From: Oscillospiraceae bacterium
GTDB lineage: Bacteria > Bacillota > Clostridia > Oscillospirales > Oscillospiraceae
Assembly: GCA_902783035.1 (NCBI GenBank)
Contig: CACZPK010000041.1
Coordinates: 1 to 43,203 of the forward strand
Direction of reading: 5' to 3'
Length of the DNA stretch: 43,203 nucleotides
The notes under the pieces are model-generated. The model was not told the origin of the DNA. It made no database searches and saw only the letters and a list, made by a program, of their open reading frames with translations. Of the stretch, positions 29,739-36,897 are shown piece after piece; position 1 is the first letter of the stretch, and each line of letters begins with the position of its first letter. The position numbers and the translations under genes were made by a program.

Positions 29739-29767
29739 ATTATACACAACAACATTCCCTTTGTAAA
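29739..29767 (-). promoter_or_regulatory. Promoter of the thioredoxin reductase/thioredoxin operon
   Basis: On the minus strand this reads TTTACA, a 17-base spacer, then a perfect TATAAT, 35 bases before the start codon. It is one of the best sigma-A matches in the window. Confidence 0.8.
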
Positions 29768-29872
29768 GAGGTTGAGTCAAAATAAATTGGACAAAATTTA
29801 TTTTGAAAATGTGTGAAATGTGGCTAAACTGTAAATTTTCCCCGTTCCGCTTTACGCAATCGCGTGCCGCGG

Positions 29873-30046
29873 CTATAATAATGTCTACTGAATAAACCGT
29901 AACGCGGTTTATTCGCAGGGCGAGAGCCCTGCAATTCGTCAAAACCAGTGATTTTGGTGAATTCAGCCATTGTTTCAATGCGTTATCGAGAAAAAGCAAG
30001 GATTGCTTTTCAAGGCTTCGGATTTGTTCAGTACGCATTATAATAG
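29873..30046. mobile_element. MITE-like 174-base element with terminal inverted repeats and four hairpins
   Basis: The ends are imperfect inverted repeats: CTATAATAATG..ACTGAATAA on the left and, read in reverse, CTATTATAATG..ACTGAACAA on the right, 19 of 23 positions matching. Inside are four stem-loops: 29890-29914 (10-base stem), 29915-29932 (GCAGGGC with GCCCTGC), 29933-29963 (12-base stem whose two non-Watson-Crick positions are G-U pairs) and 29992-30010 (AAAAGCAA with TTGCTTTT). There is no coding capacity. It sits in a 450-base gap between trxB and the zinc-ribbon gene. A TA target duplication is possible because both ends contain TA, but it cannot be fixed from one copy. A structured non-coding RNA is the alternative reading. 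Confidence 0.65.
30017..30044 (+). promoter_or_regulatory. Possible promoter formed by the right end of the MITE-like element
   Basis: TTCGGA, a 16-base spacer, then a perfect TATAAT within the right terminal repeat, pointing toward the zinc-ribbon gene about 110 bases away. The -35 is weak. Confidence 0.35.
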
Positions 30047-30153
30047 GGGCTGCATAATACTAATGCATCCGGCAGACGAAGGGCTTTTCCCCGCTTGCGC
30101 CCGGTCTCCTGTTTGCCCGGAACGATTTTCCAAAGAAGGGCGTGAAGATAAAC

Positions 30154-30567
30154 ATGCTGTACCGCATCCGCTGCGCGCTGGCACGGTTTATGTACGGGCG
30201 CAATGGCGTCGACCAGCTGTGTCTGGCAACGCTGGCGCTTTCCATTGTGCTCAAGACTATCACCTCATTTCTGCGTGTGCCGGCGCTCTATGCGGGGTTC
30301 CGGCTGCTCGCCGCCCTTCTGCTCGCGCTGTCTGTCTGGCGCGCCCTCTCGCGCAACGTCGCCAAGCGCCGTGCCGAAAACGCCAAATTCCTCTATTGGT
30401 TCTCTTCGCGCAGCAATCCCCTGTGGGGCTGGCTGGAACGGCGGCGCGATACGGCGCACAAATACGTCAGATGCGCCTGCGGTACCTGGCGCCGCGTCCC
30501 GCGCGGCGTGGGAAAGGTGGAGCTGATGTGTCCCAGATGCGGGGCAAAGAAAATCGTCAAAACATGA
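30154..30567 (+). CDS. Small membrane protein with a C-terminal zinc ribbon
   Basis: The 137-residue protein has two adjacent hydrophobic segments (about residues 20-36 and 43-59), a basic middle (NVAKRRAENAKF) and a C-terminal zinc-ribbon-like CACGTWRRVPRG...MCPRCG with two cysteine pairs. Both termini probably face the cytoplasm. Proteins of this kind occur in clostridial genomes, but I know of no assigned function. The start is uncertain: the ATG at 30154 has AAGGG 13 bases upstream, while a GTG at 30142 would add four residues but leaves almost no spacing. The gene lies between the MITE-like element and the psuG promoter and is not in an evident operon. Confidence 0.7.
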   Translation: MLYRIRCALARFMYGRNGVDQLCLATLALSIVLKTITSFLRVPALYAGFRLLAALLLALSVWRALSRNVAKRRAENAKFLYWFSSRSNPLWGWLERRRDTAHKYVRCACGTWRRVPRGVGKVELMCPRCGAKKIVKT

Positions 30568-30594
30568 ATGTTTATAAATACCGCACGTCTTTGG

Positions 30595-30623
30595 TTGACT
30601 TTTTGCACGCCGGAGGCTACAAT
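30595..30623 (+). promoter_or_regulatory. Promoter of psuG
   Basis: TTGACT, a 17-base spacer, then TACAAT, with 5 of 6 consensus matches at each hexamer, 33 bases before the start codon. Confidence 0.8.
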
Positions 30624-30655
30624 ATCTGGCGTTGATTTTGAAAGGAGAATGCATT

Positions 30656-31582
30656 ATGAGCCTGAACAAATATCTTGATGTCGCGCCCGAAGTGGCGGAG
30701 GCCGTCAAGGCCGGCAAGCCTGTCGTTGCGCTGGAGTCTACCATCATCTCCCACGGTATGCCCTATCCGCAGAACGTGGAGACCGCGCTGAACGTGGAAA
30801 AGATCATCCGTGACGCGGGCGCGGTGCCCGCAACCATCGCCATCATCGGCGGCCGCCTCAAGGCAGGGCTGACGAAGGAGCAGATCGACTACCTCGGCAA
30901 GACCGGCAGCGGCGTTGCCAAGGCGTCCCGCCGCGACCTGCCCGTGCTGGTTGCCAAGGGCATGGACGGCGCGACCACCGTCACCACTACCATGATGATC
31001 GCCGCAATGGCCGGTATCCAGATCTTCGCCACGGGCGGCATCGGCGGCGTACATCGCGGCGCCGAGACCACCATGGACATCTCCGCCGACCTGGAAGAAC
31101 TGGCTGAGACCCCCGTTATGGTCGTCTGCGCCGGTGCGAAGTCGATCCTCGACCTCGGTCTGACGCTGGAATATCTGGAGACCAAAGGCGTCACCGTCAT
31201 TGGCTACGGCACGGATGAGCTGCCCGCGTTCTACACCCGCAAGAGCGGCTTCGGTGTGGACTACCGTCTCGATACGCCGGCGGAGCTGGCAAAAGCGTTC
31301 CACGTCAAGCGCGAGCTGGGCCTGCGCGGCGGCATGCTCGTCACGAACCCCATTCCGGAGCAGTACAGCATGGACAAGGCCGTCATCGACAAGGCCATCG
31401 ACACCGCGCTCGCCGAGGCGAAGGCAAACGGCGTTCACGGCAAGGCGGTCACGCCGTTCCTGCTCGCCAAGGTCAAGGAGCTGACGGGCGGCGACAGTCT
31501 CGATTCCAACATCCAGCTCGTCTACAACAATGCGCGCCTTGCGGCGGCAACGGCAGCTGAGCTGAGCAAGCTCAACGCGTGA
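30656..31582 (+). CDS. psuG: Pseudouridine-5'-phosphate glycosidase
   Basis: The 308-residue protein matches the PsuG (IndA) family over its full length: ALESTIISHGMPYPQN near the start, then TVTTTMMIAAMAGIQIFATGGIGGVHRG and KSILDLGLTLEYLETKGV. PsuG reversibly splits pseudouridine 5'-phosphate into uracil and ribose 5-phosphate, using a catalytic lysine and a manganese ion. AAAGGAGAA precedes the ATG; an upstream in-frame ATG would run through this site. The partner kinase PsuK, often adjacent, is not in this window, so the kinase must be elsewhere or the enzyme is fed by another route. The stop overlaps the next gene's GTG start. Confidence 0.95.
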   Translation: MSLNKYLDVAPEVAEAVKAGKPVVALESTIISHGMPYPQNVETALNVEKIIRDAGAVPATIAIIGGRLKAGLTKEQIDYLGKTGSGVAKASRRDLPVLVAKGMDGATTVTTTMMIAAMAGIQIFATGGIGGVHRGAETTMDISADLEELAETPVMVVCAGAKSILDLGLTLEYLETKGVTVIGYGTDELPAFYTRKSGFGVDYRLDTPAELAKAFHVKRELGLRGGMLVTNPIPEQYSMDKAVIDKAIDTALAEAKANGVHGKAVTPFLLAKVKELTGGDSLDSNIQLVYNNARLAAATAAELSKLNA

Positions 31583-31851
31583 GCCGTATCGCAGCATTTG
31601 CGCTCGCCGGATACCTTGCCGCCATCAATCTTGCCGCGTTCGTGACCTTCGGCGCGGACAAGCGCCGCGCCCGGCAGCACGCATGGCGCGTACCGGAGCG
31701 GACGCTGTTTCTACTGGCCATGTTGGGCGGAAGCGTCGGCGCGGTATGCGGGATGTGCGCGTTTCATCACAAAACGCAGCACCCGGCCTTTCGCTACGGC
31801 CTTCCCGCGATCCTGCTGGCGCAGTGCGCGCTGCTTATTCGGTTGACATAA
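31579..31851 (+). CDS. DUF1294 small membrane protein
   Basis: The 90-residue protein matches the DUF1294 pattern INLAAFVTFGADKRRA...WRVPERTLFLLAMLGGSVGAVCGMCAFHHKTQHPAFRYGLP. It has an N-terminal hydrophobic segment (about 4-24), a central one (about 42-60) and a C-terminal one (about 72-89). The function of the family is unknown. The GTG start at 31579 overlaps the psuG stop as GTGA, so it is probably translated by coupling. The gene ends inside the arm of the following palindromic terminator. Confidence 0.88.
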   Translation: MSRIAAFALAGYLAAINLAAFVTFGADKRRARQHAWRVPERTLFLLAMLGGSVGAVCGMCAFHHKTQHPAFRYGLPAILLAQCALLIRLT

Positions 31852-31894
31852 CGAAAACAAGGAGAGGTTCCGCGGAACCTCTCCTTGTTTTCGT
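31851..31894. terminator. 44-base perfect palindromic bidirectional terminator
   Basis: A 22-base arm and its exact complement, with core CAAGGAGAGGTTCC / GGAACCTCTCCTTG and A-rich or T-rich outer ends. It separates the DUF1294 gene from the convergent GntR gene and can serve both. Confidence 0.92.
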
Positions 31895-31903
31895 TTTGAT
31901 TGG

Positions 31904-32683
31904 TTATTGGTCGACCAGCCGCGTGAACTCGGTCGTCCCCTTCTGGAAACGCACGGACAGTTTGACGCGATCGGCGCGCATATAGCTGGTGGTGTACTCA
32001 TAGATGCGCCCGTTTTCGCCCGTGGTCAGGCGCTGGTGGAAAAATGCCGGGACGCCGCTCCGGGTGTCCAGCAGCGCCGCCTCGCGATCGCCCAGCAGCA
32101 CCGCCTCATAGCTCTCCTCCGCGGAGAACGGCACCACGCCGACGTGATAGAGCAGGCTGTAAAAGCTGTGGGTCTGGAGCATCTCGCGCGTCAGGTTGGG
32201 GTATATCTCCTGCGGGTAATACGACGTCTCCACGATCAGCGGCCTGCCGTCGACATTGCGCACGCGGGTAAAACAATAGACCTTCGCATCGCGGCTGAGG
32301 TCCATCATCTCCCGCAGGCGCGGCGTAACGTCGATCACGTCAAAGCTCACCAGCGTGGACGACGGGCTTTTGCCCATCTGGGAAATCTCCGTCGTAAAGG
32401 AATACTGCACGCTCTTGCGCCGCGTCGTCGGGTCGGCGACAAAGGTGCCCTTGCCGCGCTTGCGCACGACAAAACCGTCCTCTTCCAGTGCGCCGATCGC
32501 CTGACGCACGGTGTTGCGGCTGATATCATAGGCGCTGCAAAGCTCCGCTTCGGACGGCAGCAGCGCGCCGACGCTCACCTCGCCGGAGGTAATGGCTCGC
32601 TTGATGATGCCGATAAGCTGGGTATACAGCGGCATTTCGCTGTCCACCATCAGCTTATGGTTCAAAATGGGGCTGTTCTCCAT
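31904..32683 (-). CDS. GntR-family (HutC/UTRA) transcriptional regulator
   Basis: The 259-residue protein has an N-terminal winged helix (about 17-80: PLYTQLIGIIKRAI, LLPSEAELCSAYDISRNTVRQAI, GKGTFV) and a C-terminal UTRA effector domain (about 100-250). HutC-type regulators bind operators as dimers and release on binding a small molecule, often a phosphosugar, amino acid or histidine-pathway product. The effector here is unknown. It lies downstream of the hydroxyacid dehydrogenase gene but behind a terminator, and has its own promoter at 32734-32763. No transport or sugar genes are adjacent, so the regulon is not evident. Confidence 0.92.
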   Translation of the reverse strand: MENSPILNHKLMVDSEMPLYTQLIGIIKRAITSGEVSVGALLPSEAELCSAYDISRNTVRQAIGALEEDGFVVRKRGKGTFVADPTTRRKSVQYSFTTEISQMGKSPSSTLVSFDVIDVTPRLREMMDLSRDAKVYCFTRVRNVDGRPLIVETSYYPQEIYPNLTREMLQTHSFYSLLYHVGVVPFSAEESYEAVLLGDREAALLDTRSGVPAFFHQRLTTGENGRIYEYTTSYMRADRVKLSVRFQKGTTEFTRLVDQ

Positions 32684-32733
32684 TGGCCTTCTCTTCTTTC
32701 CATGTTGGTATGATCTTTGTCTGGAATGTATTG

Positions 32734-32763
32734 ATTATACCATACAAGTTATCTGTTTTGCAA
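32734..32763 (-). promoter_or_regulatory. Promoter of the GntR-family regulator
   Basis: On the minus strand this reads TTGCAA, an 18-base spacer, then a perfect TATAAT. The segment TGTAT..ATACA flanks the -10 as a 5-base inverted repeat and could be an autoregulatory operator. Confidence 0.65.
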
Positions 32764-32775
32764 GAGGTCTTGCAA
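32758..32775. promoter_or_regulatory. Candidate operator, 18-base palindrome over the -35 of the GntR gene
   Basis: TTGCAAGA, centre GG, TCTTGCAA: a perfect 8-base inverted repeat that overlaps the -35 hexamer. A dimeric regulator, perhaps the GntR protein itself, could bind here. This is inference from symmetry and position. Confidence 0.4.
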
Positions 32776-32828
32776 GAAAAACATTTTCCTTTCCGAAACA
32801 TCCGGCGCCGGAGCGGCAATGCGCACAA

Positions 32829-32863
32829 AAAATGTGCCCGCCGGGATCAGGCGGGCACATTTT
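32829..32863 (-). terminator. Terminator after the hydroxyacid dehydrogenase gene
   Basis: A 14-base stem (AAAATGTGCCCGCC with GGCGGGCACATTTT) and 7-base loop, 11 bases past the stop, followed on the minus strand by a T-run. Confidence 0.9.
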
Positions 32864-32873
32864 CGTCTCCGGT

Positions 32874-33848
32874 TTAGAACTTGGGCTTGTTCGCGGGGCA
32901 CTTGGGCGCCTCGCCGTTGCACACCGCCACGATATCGTTGGCAACAGAGGTGCAGCAATTGAGCACGGACTGCTCGGTGGTTGCCGCCATGTGCGGGGTC
33001 ATGACCACGTTGTCGAGGTTGAACAGCTCACGGCTGGACTCCTGGATCGGCTCATGCTCGAACACGTCGAGCCCCGCCTGGAACAGCGTGCCGTCCTTGA
33101 GGCAGTCGATCAGCTCGTTCTCCTTGATCAGGCCGCCGCGCGCGCAGTTGATGAACGACGCGGTGGGCTTCATCCAACTGAACTGCTCACGGCCGATGGA
33201 GTGGTGGGTGGACTCGACCTCGGGCAGATGCACGCTGACGAAGTCTGCCTGCTCCCAGACCTCCTTGGCAGTCGCCTTCAGCTCGCAGAGGTCGCCGACC
33301 TTATCCTGCGTGAGGTAGGGATCGTAACCGATGACCTTCATGCCGAAGCCGTACTTGGCCTTCTGCATGACGAGCTGGGAAATACGGCCGCAGCCGATCA
33401 TGCCCAGCGTCTTGCCGCCCAGCTCATAGGTGTGCTCCATCTTCATGCGGACCAGGAAGTTGCCGCTGCGGAACTGCTTGTCAACATAGTTGAAGCGCTT
33501 TGCGCAGGCGAGCATCAGGAGGATGGCGTGCTCGGCAACGGCGTTGGCGTTGCCGGCGGGAGCAAACACGACCTGAATGTTCTTCTCGGCGGCGTGGTCC
33601 ATATCAATGTTGTCGAGGCCGGCGCCCTGCTTGCCGATGACCTTGAGGTTCTTGCAGGTGTCCATCATCTTCGCGGTGATGGGCTCGGTACGGCACATAA
33701 TGCCGTCGGGCTGGAACTCCGCGAGCTCCTTGACATAGGTCGCCTCGTCGTTGTGCGAGCAAACCTTCACCTCGAAGCCGTTCTGCTCGAAGATGTGGGT
33801 CGCCACCTCGTTGAGTTCGATGGTGTAATAGACTTTGAACTTTGCCAT
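32874..33848 (-). CDS. D-isomer-specific 2-hydroxyacid dehydrogenase, phosphoglycerate dehydrogenase-like
   Basis: The 324-residue NAD-dependent dehydrogenase has the Rossmann motif GMIGCGRI, the substrate-binding Arg in NCARGGLI, the following acidic residue in the LDVFEHEP stretch and the catalytic His in TPHMAATTEQ. It lacks the C-terminal ACT domain of large SerA enzymes, so it may be a short 3-phosphoglycerate dehydrogenase or act on another 2-hydroxyacid. No serine-biosynthesis partner (serC) is nearby. AGGAGGAG precedes the ATG. The upstream 151-base gap to the MBL gene is AT-rich, with no clear promoter that I would defend. Confidence 0.9.
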   Translation of the reverse strand: MAKFKVYYTIELNEVATHIFEQNGFEVKVCSHNDEATYVKELAEFQPDGIMCRTEPITAKMMDTCKNLKVIGKQGAGLDNIDMDHAAEKNIQVVFAPAGNANAVAEHAILLMLACAKRFNYVDKQFRSGNFLVRMKMEHTYELGGKTLGMIGCGRISQLVMQKAKYGFGMKVIGYDPYLTQDKVGDLCELKATAKEVWEQADFVSVHLPEVESTHHSIGREQFSWMKPTASFINCARGGLIKENELIDCLKDGTLFQAGLDVFEHEPIQESSRELFNLDNVVMTPHMAATTEQSVLNCCTSVANDIVAVCNGEAPKCPANKPKF

Positions 33849-33999
33849 GTTGCTGCTCCTCCTGTCAATTTATTGTAATTTCACAAAAGTTTTTTTCAGC
33901 GTTCTAATACTATACTGTATTCCGACGAAAAGCAAGAGGATATTTGCAAGATTGCTTTCATGTTTTTCATCGTACCATTCTCTTTTTGAAATTGCGCCG

Positions 34000-34758
34000 T
34001 CAGATATCAAAGGTCTCGCCGTCCGCCGTGATGCGTACAACCTTGTCCGCGTCGGTCGGGTGCTCACGGCGATAGCGGTCGATCCAGTCGTATTTTTCCC
34101 ACAGGTGCATGGGGAACAGCCTGCGCACGGCGACATGCTCCGTCAGATAGGCCATTCCCATGCCGAACGCATCGCCGAGTCGCGGGTCGAGCGGCACCAT
34201 GGCCGCGTCGATCACGGGCGCGCAGCCGGAATCCGCCGCCTCATCCCGCACGGCGGCCACGATTTTATCGACCGCGTGGCGGTAATTTGCCGCCATGTTG
34301 GTGCAATAGAGGCGGCCTTCCTCCTCCCAGTGCCACCAATTGAGATCGCCGCCGTGATAGACGAGCCGCCCCTCGGCGGAGAGCAAAAAGGCCACGCCCA
34401 CATCGGTGGACTGGACGGTGCGGACGGTCAGTGCCTCTCCGGCAACCTCCGTGGCATACAGGCTGTCGATGCGCATGGAGGTCACGCGCGAAAGAATCTC
34501 CTCGGTCACACCCAGCTTTTCCCGGTGCCGTGCGGCGAGGCGGATATCATGGGAGAGGATGAAGCGCGTATCCGGATGCTGCGCGCACAGCTTGAAAACG
34601 CGCGGATCAAAGTGATCCTCATGGCTGTGGCTGGCAAACACCAGCAGCGGTTTGGCGGGATCAAGCGGCGGCAGCTCCCCCTTCCAGAAGTCGAACAGCG
34701 TATAAAAGCCGTCCCACTCCACAAGGAATCCGCTGTGCGCGATGAAGGTGACTTTCAT
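34000..34758 (-). CDS. MBL-fold metallo-hydrolase (UlaG/UPF0173-like)
   Basis: The 252-residue protein begins with a short beta-hairpin typical of UlaG-like MBL proteins (MKVTFIAHSGFLVEWDGFYTLFD) and carries the metal motif SHSHEDHFD. Further candidate ligands are in LSHDIRL, YHGGDLNWWHW and the C-terminal FPMHLW. No signal peptide is seen. UlaG-like enzymes include lactonases and phosphodiesterases; the substrate cannot be told here. AAAGGAG precedes the chosen ATG at 34758; longer in-frame versions would cross the promoter region. It is divergent from the radical SAM gene, with overlapping -35 elements. Confidence 0.8.
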   Translation of the reverse strand: MKVTFIAHSGFLVEWDGFYTLFDFWKGELPPLDPAKPLLVFASHSHEDHFDPRVFKLCAQHPDTRFILSHDIRLAARHREKLGVTEEILSRVTSMRIDSLYATEVAGEALTVRTVQSTDVGVAFLLSAEGRLVYHGGDLNWWHWEEEGRLYCTNMAANYRHAVDKIVAAVRDEAADSGCAPVIDAAMVPLDPRLGDAFGMGMAYLTEHVAVRRLFPMHLWEKYDWIDRYRREHPTDADKVVRITADGETFDI

Positions 34759-34789
34759 GGGATTTTCTCCTTTGCGGCGCGTTTTTTTC

Positions 34790-34819
34790 AGTATAACATA
34801 GGTATCCCGCTCTTGGCAA
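34790..34819 (-). promoter_or_regulatory. Promoter of the UlaG-like MBL gene
   Basis: On the minus strand this reads TTGCCA (34814-34819), an 18-base spacer, then TATACT (34790-34795), 31 bases before the ATG. Its -35 shares five bases with the -35 of the divergent promoter. Confidence 0.6.
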
Positions 34820-34841
34820 ATCCAACCTTTTGTGATAGAAT
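34813..34841 (+). promoter_or_regulatory. Promoter of the radical SAM/mutY/tdk/proC gene run
   Basis: TTGGCA (34813-34818), a 17-base spacer, then TAGAAT (34836-34841). Each hexamer is close to consensus. The six following genes share the strand up to the terminator at 39695-39731. Confidence 0.65.
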
Positions 34842-34876
34842 GATAAAAAAATATGTGGATTCTTGGAGGATCGCGC

Positions 34877-35737
34877 GTGCGCAAAAAGGTCTACGTTGAG
34901 ATCACGAACGTCTGCAATCTGCACTGTGCGTTTTGTCCCGGCACACGGCGCACACCGCGCACGATGTCGCCGGAGGAATTTGCTCTTGTGCTGGACAGGC
35001 TGCAGCCCCGTCCCTCCTATGTCTACCTGCATGTCATGGGCGAACCGCTGCTGCATCCGCAGCTGCCCGAGCTGCTGGCGATTGCGGCGCAGCGCAGCCA
35101 GAAACTCTGCCTCACCACAAACGGCACCCTGCTGCGCGAACATGCACAGGCGTTGCTGCGCTCCCCCGTCCTGTACCGCGTTGCCATCTCCCTGCACAGC
35201 ATCGGGGAAAACGGCGGCAACCCCGCCGACGCACGGGAATATCTGGAAAACGTCTGGTCATTTTCCAGCCGCGCCGCGGCTCGCGGCGTCATTATCGCCC
35301 TGCGTCTCTGGAACGGAGGCGCGGCAGACGCAGGCAACGAAACGATTTTGGATTTTCTGCGCGAAAAGACGGGATGTTCCGCCTGGCCGGAGCCGCGTGC
35401 GCGGAGCTTCCGGCTGTCGGAGCGCATCTATCTGGAGCTGGAAAACGCCTTTGACTGGCCCGACAGGAGCGCGGACGAGTGCGGCGTCGAATTCTGCCGC
35501 GCACTGCGCGAGCAGCTCGGCGTATTGGCAGATGGTACGGTGGTGCCCTGCTGTCTCGATCACGACGGCGACCTCGCGTTGGGCAACCTCTTCACGCAGG
35601 AGCTTGCGGAGATCCTGCGCAGCCCCCGTGCGCGTGCCATGCTGGAGGGGTTTTCCCGCCGCCGGCCGTCGGAGGATTTCTGCCGCCGCTGCGGTTACGC
35701 ATTGCGATTCAACCGGATCAATCCCGTTGAACCGTAA
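34877..35737 (+). CDS. Radical SAM/SPASM protein of unknown substrate
   Basis: The 286-residue protein starts almost at once with the radical SAM cluster motif CNLHCAFC (Cys13, 17, 20), which binds a 4Fe-4S cluster and S-adenosylmethionine. The C-terminal part carries a short SPASM-like cysteine set (VVPCCLDHDGDLALGNL ... DFCRRCGYALRF), expected to bind a second cluster. SPASM enzymes modify peptides, proteins or small molecules; no precursor peptide gene is visible nearby. The start is a GTG at 34877 with GGAGG seven bases upstream; an ATG at 34853 lies before that site and is unlikely. It is first in a run leading to mutY, 82 bases downstream. Confidence 0.82.
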   Translation: MRKKVYVEITNVCNLHCAFCPGTRRTPRTMSPEEFALVLDRLQPRPSYVYLHVMGEPLLHPQLPELLAIAAQRSQKLCLTTNGTLLREHAQALLRSPVLYRVAISLHSIGENGGNPADAREYLENVWSFSSRAAARGVIIALRLWNGGAADAGNETILDFLREKTGCSAWPEPRARSFRLSERIYLELENAFDWPDRSADECGVEFCRALREQLGVLADGTVVPCCLDHDGDLALGNLFTQELAEILRSPRARAMLEGFSRRRPSEDFCRRCGYALRFNRINPVEP

Positions 35738-35819
35738 TCGCCGTTTTCTCTGCCGTCGATGCGGCAGCCGTGAAACATAACGGCGGTCACGCCGAAATCT
35801 TGCAAGCGGTAGATCAACT

Positions 35820-36893
35820 ATGACGGAACATTGGGAAAATCTGGAGGCGCTGTGCGCCCCGCTGCTGGACTGGTACGACGCGCATCGGCGCATACTCCCG
35901 TGGCGGGAGGCGCCGACCCCCTATCGCACCTGGGTCAGCGAGATCATGCTCCAGCAGACGCGCGTAAGCGCGGTGCTGCCATATTATGCGCGTTTCATGG
36001 CGGAGCTGCCCGATGCGAACGCCCTTGCAGCGGTATCCGAGGAGAGGCTTTTCAAGCTTTGGGAAGGGTTGGGCTACTACTCCCGCGCCCGCAACCTGCA
36101 CCGCGCGGCGCAAGTGATTGCCGATACCTACGGCGGCGCGTTGCCGCGCACGATGGACGAGCTGCGTGCCTTGCCCGGCATCGGCGACTATACGGCAAGC
36201 GCCATCGCGTCGATCAATTATGGCGCACCCGAGCCTGCCGTAGACGGCAATCTGCTGCGTGTCACGGCGCGCTTGTGCGGCTGTGCGGACGACGTAACGG
36301 ATGCGCGGGTGAAGAAACGTTTCCGCGTCAGGTTGGCGGATGCCATCGACCGTGCGCGTCCCGGCGCATGGAACCAGGCGATGATGGATCTCGGCGCGAC
36401 TGTGTGCCTGCCCAACGGCGCGCCGTTGTGCGCGGACTGTCCCGCACGCGCGTTCTGCACCGCGTACCGCGAAGGGCTGACGGACGCCCTGCCTGTGCGC
36501 GCGGCAAAAAAACCGCGCCGTGCGGAAGAGCGCACCGTGTTCCTGTTGCTGCGCGGCGACAAGCTGGCGGTGCGCCGCCGCCCCGACACGGGCCTGTTGG
36601 CGAAGCTGATCGAATTTCCGAACGTCACCGGCAATCTGGACGAAGCAAGTGCCGCCGTTGCCTTGGCACAAATGGGTGTAAGGGCGTCCAACTTGACAGC
36701 ATGCGGCACGGCAAAGCATATTTTTACCCACCTTGAGTGGCAGATGAAGGGTTTCATTGCTACAGTCGCGGACGCAGGGAACGGCCTGCGCTGGGTGGAC
36801 GCGGCGGAACTGGAAACGCTGGCGATCCCCAGTGCGTTTCACTTCTTTACCGCCAAGGCGCGACAACTGCTGAATAATAAAAACGGAGAGTAA
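35820..36893 (+). CDS. mutY: A/G-specific adenine DNA glycosylase
   Basis: The 357-residue protein removes adenine mispaired with 8-oxoguanine. Visible landmarks are the catalytic Glu in EIMLQQT (Glu41), the helix-hairpin-helix LPGIGDYTASAI (118-129), the catalytic Asp in AVDGN (Asp142), the 4Fe-4S cysteines at 196, 204, 207 and 213, and a C-terminal NUDIX-like domain that recognises 8-oxoguanine. The first cysteine gap holds seven residues rather than the usual six (CLPNGAPLC). The ribosome binding site is poor. The stop is four bases before the tdk start, so both should be on one transcript. Confidence 0.95.
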   Translation: MTEHWENLEALCAPLLDWYDAHRRILPWREAPTPYRTWVSEIMLQQTRVSAVLPYYARFMAELPDANALAAVSEERLFKLWEGLGYYSRARNLHRAAQVIADTYGGALPRTMDELRALPGIGDYTASAIASINYGAPEPAVDGNLLRVTARLCGCADDVTDARVKKRFRVRLADAIDRARPGAWNQAMMDLGATVCLPNGAPLCADCPARAFCTAYREGLTDALPVRAAKKPRRAEERTVFLLLRGDKLAVRRRPDTGLLAKLIEFPNVTGNLDEASAAVALAQMGVRASNLTACGTAKHIFTHLEWQMKGFIATVADAGNGLRWVDAAELETLAIPSAFHFFTAKARQLLNNKNGE

Positions 36894-36897
36894 TCTG

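Noticed and set aside
34877-35737. A RiPP maturase locus built on the SPASM protein
   Set aside because: No short precursor gene, transporter or peptidase lies beside it; its neighbours are repair and nucleotide genes.
35750-35767. Terminator between the radical SAM gene and mutY (CTGCCG/CGGCAG hairpin)
   Set aside because: The stem is only six bases and there is no T-run, so transcription probably continues.
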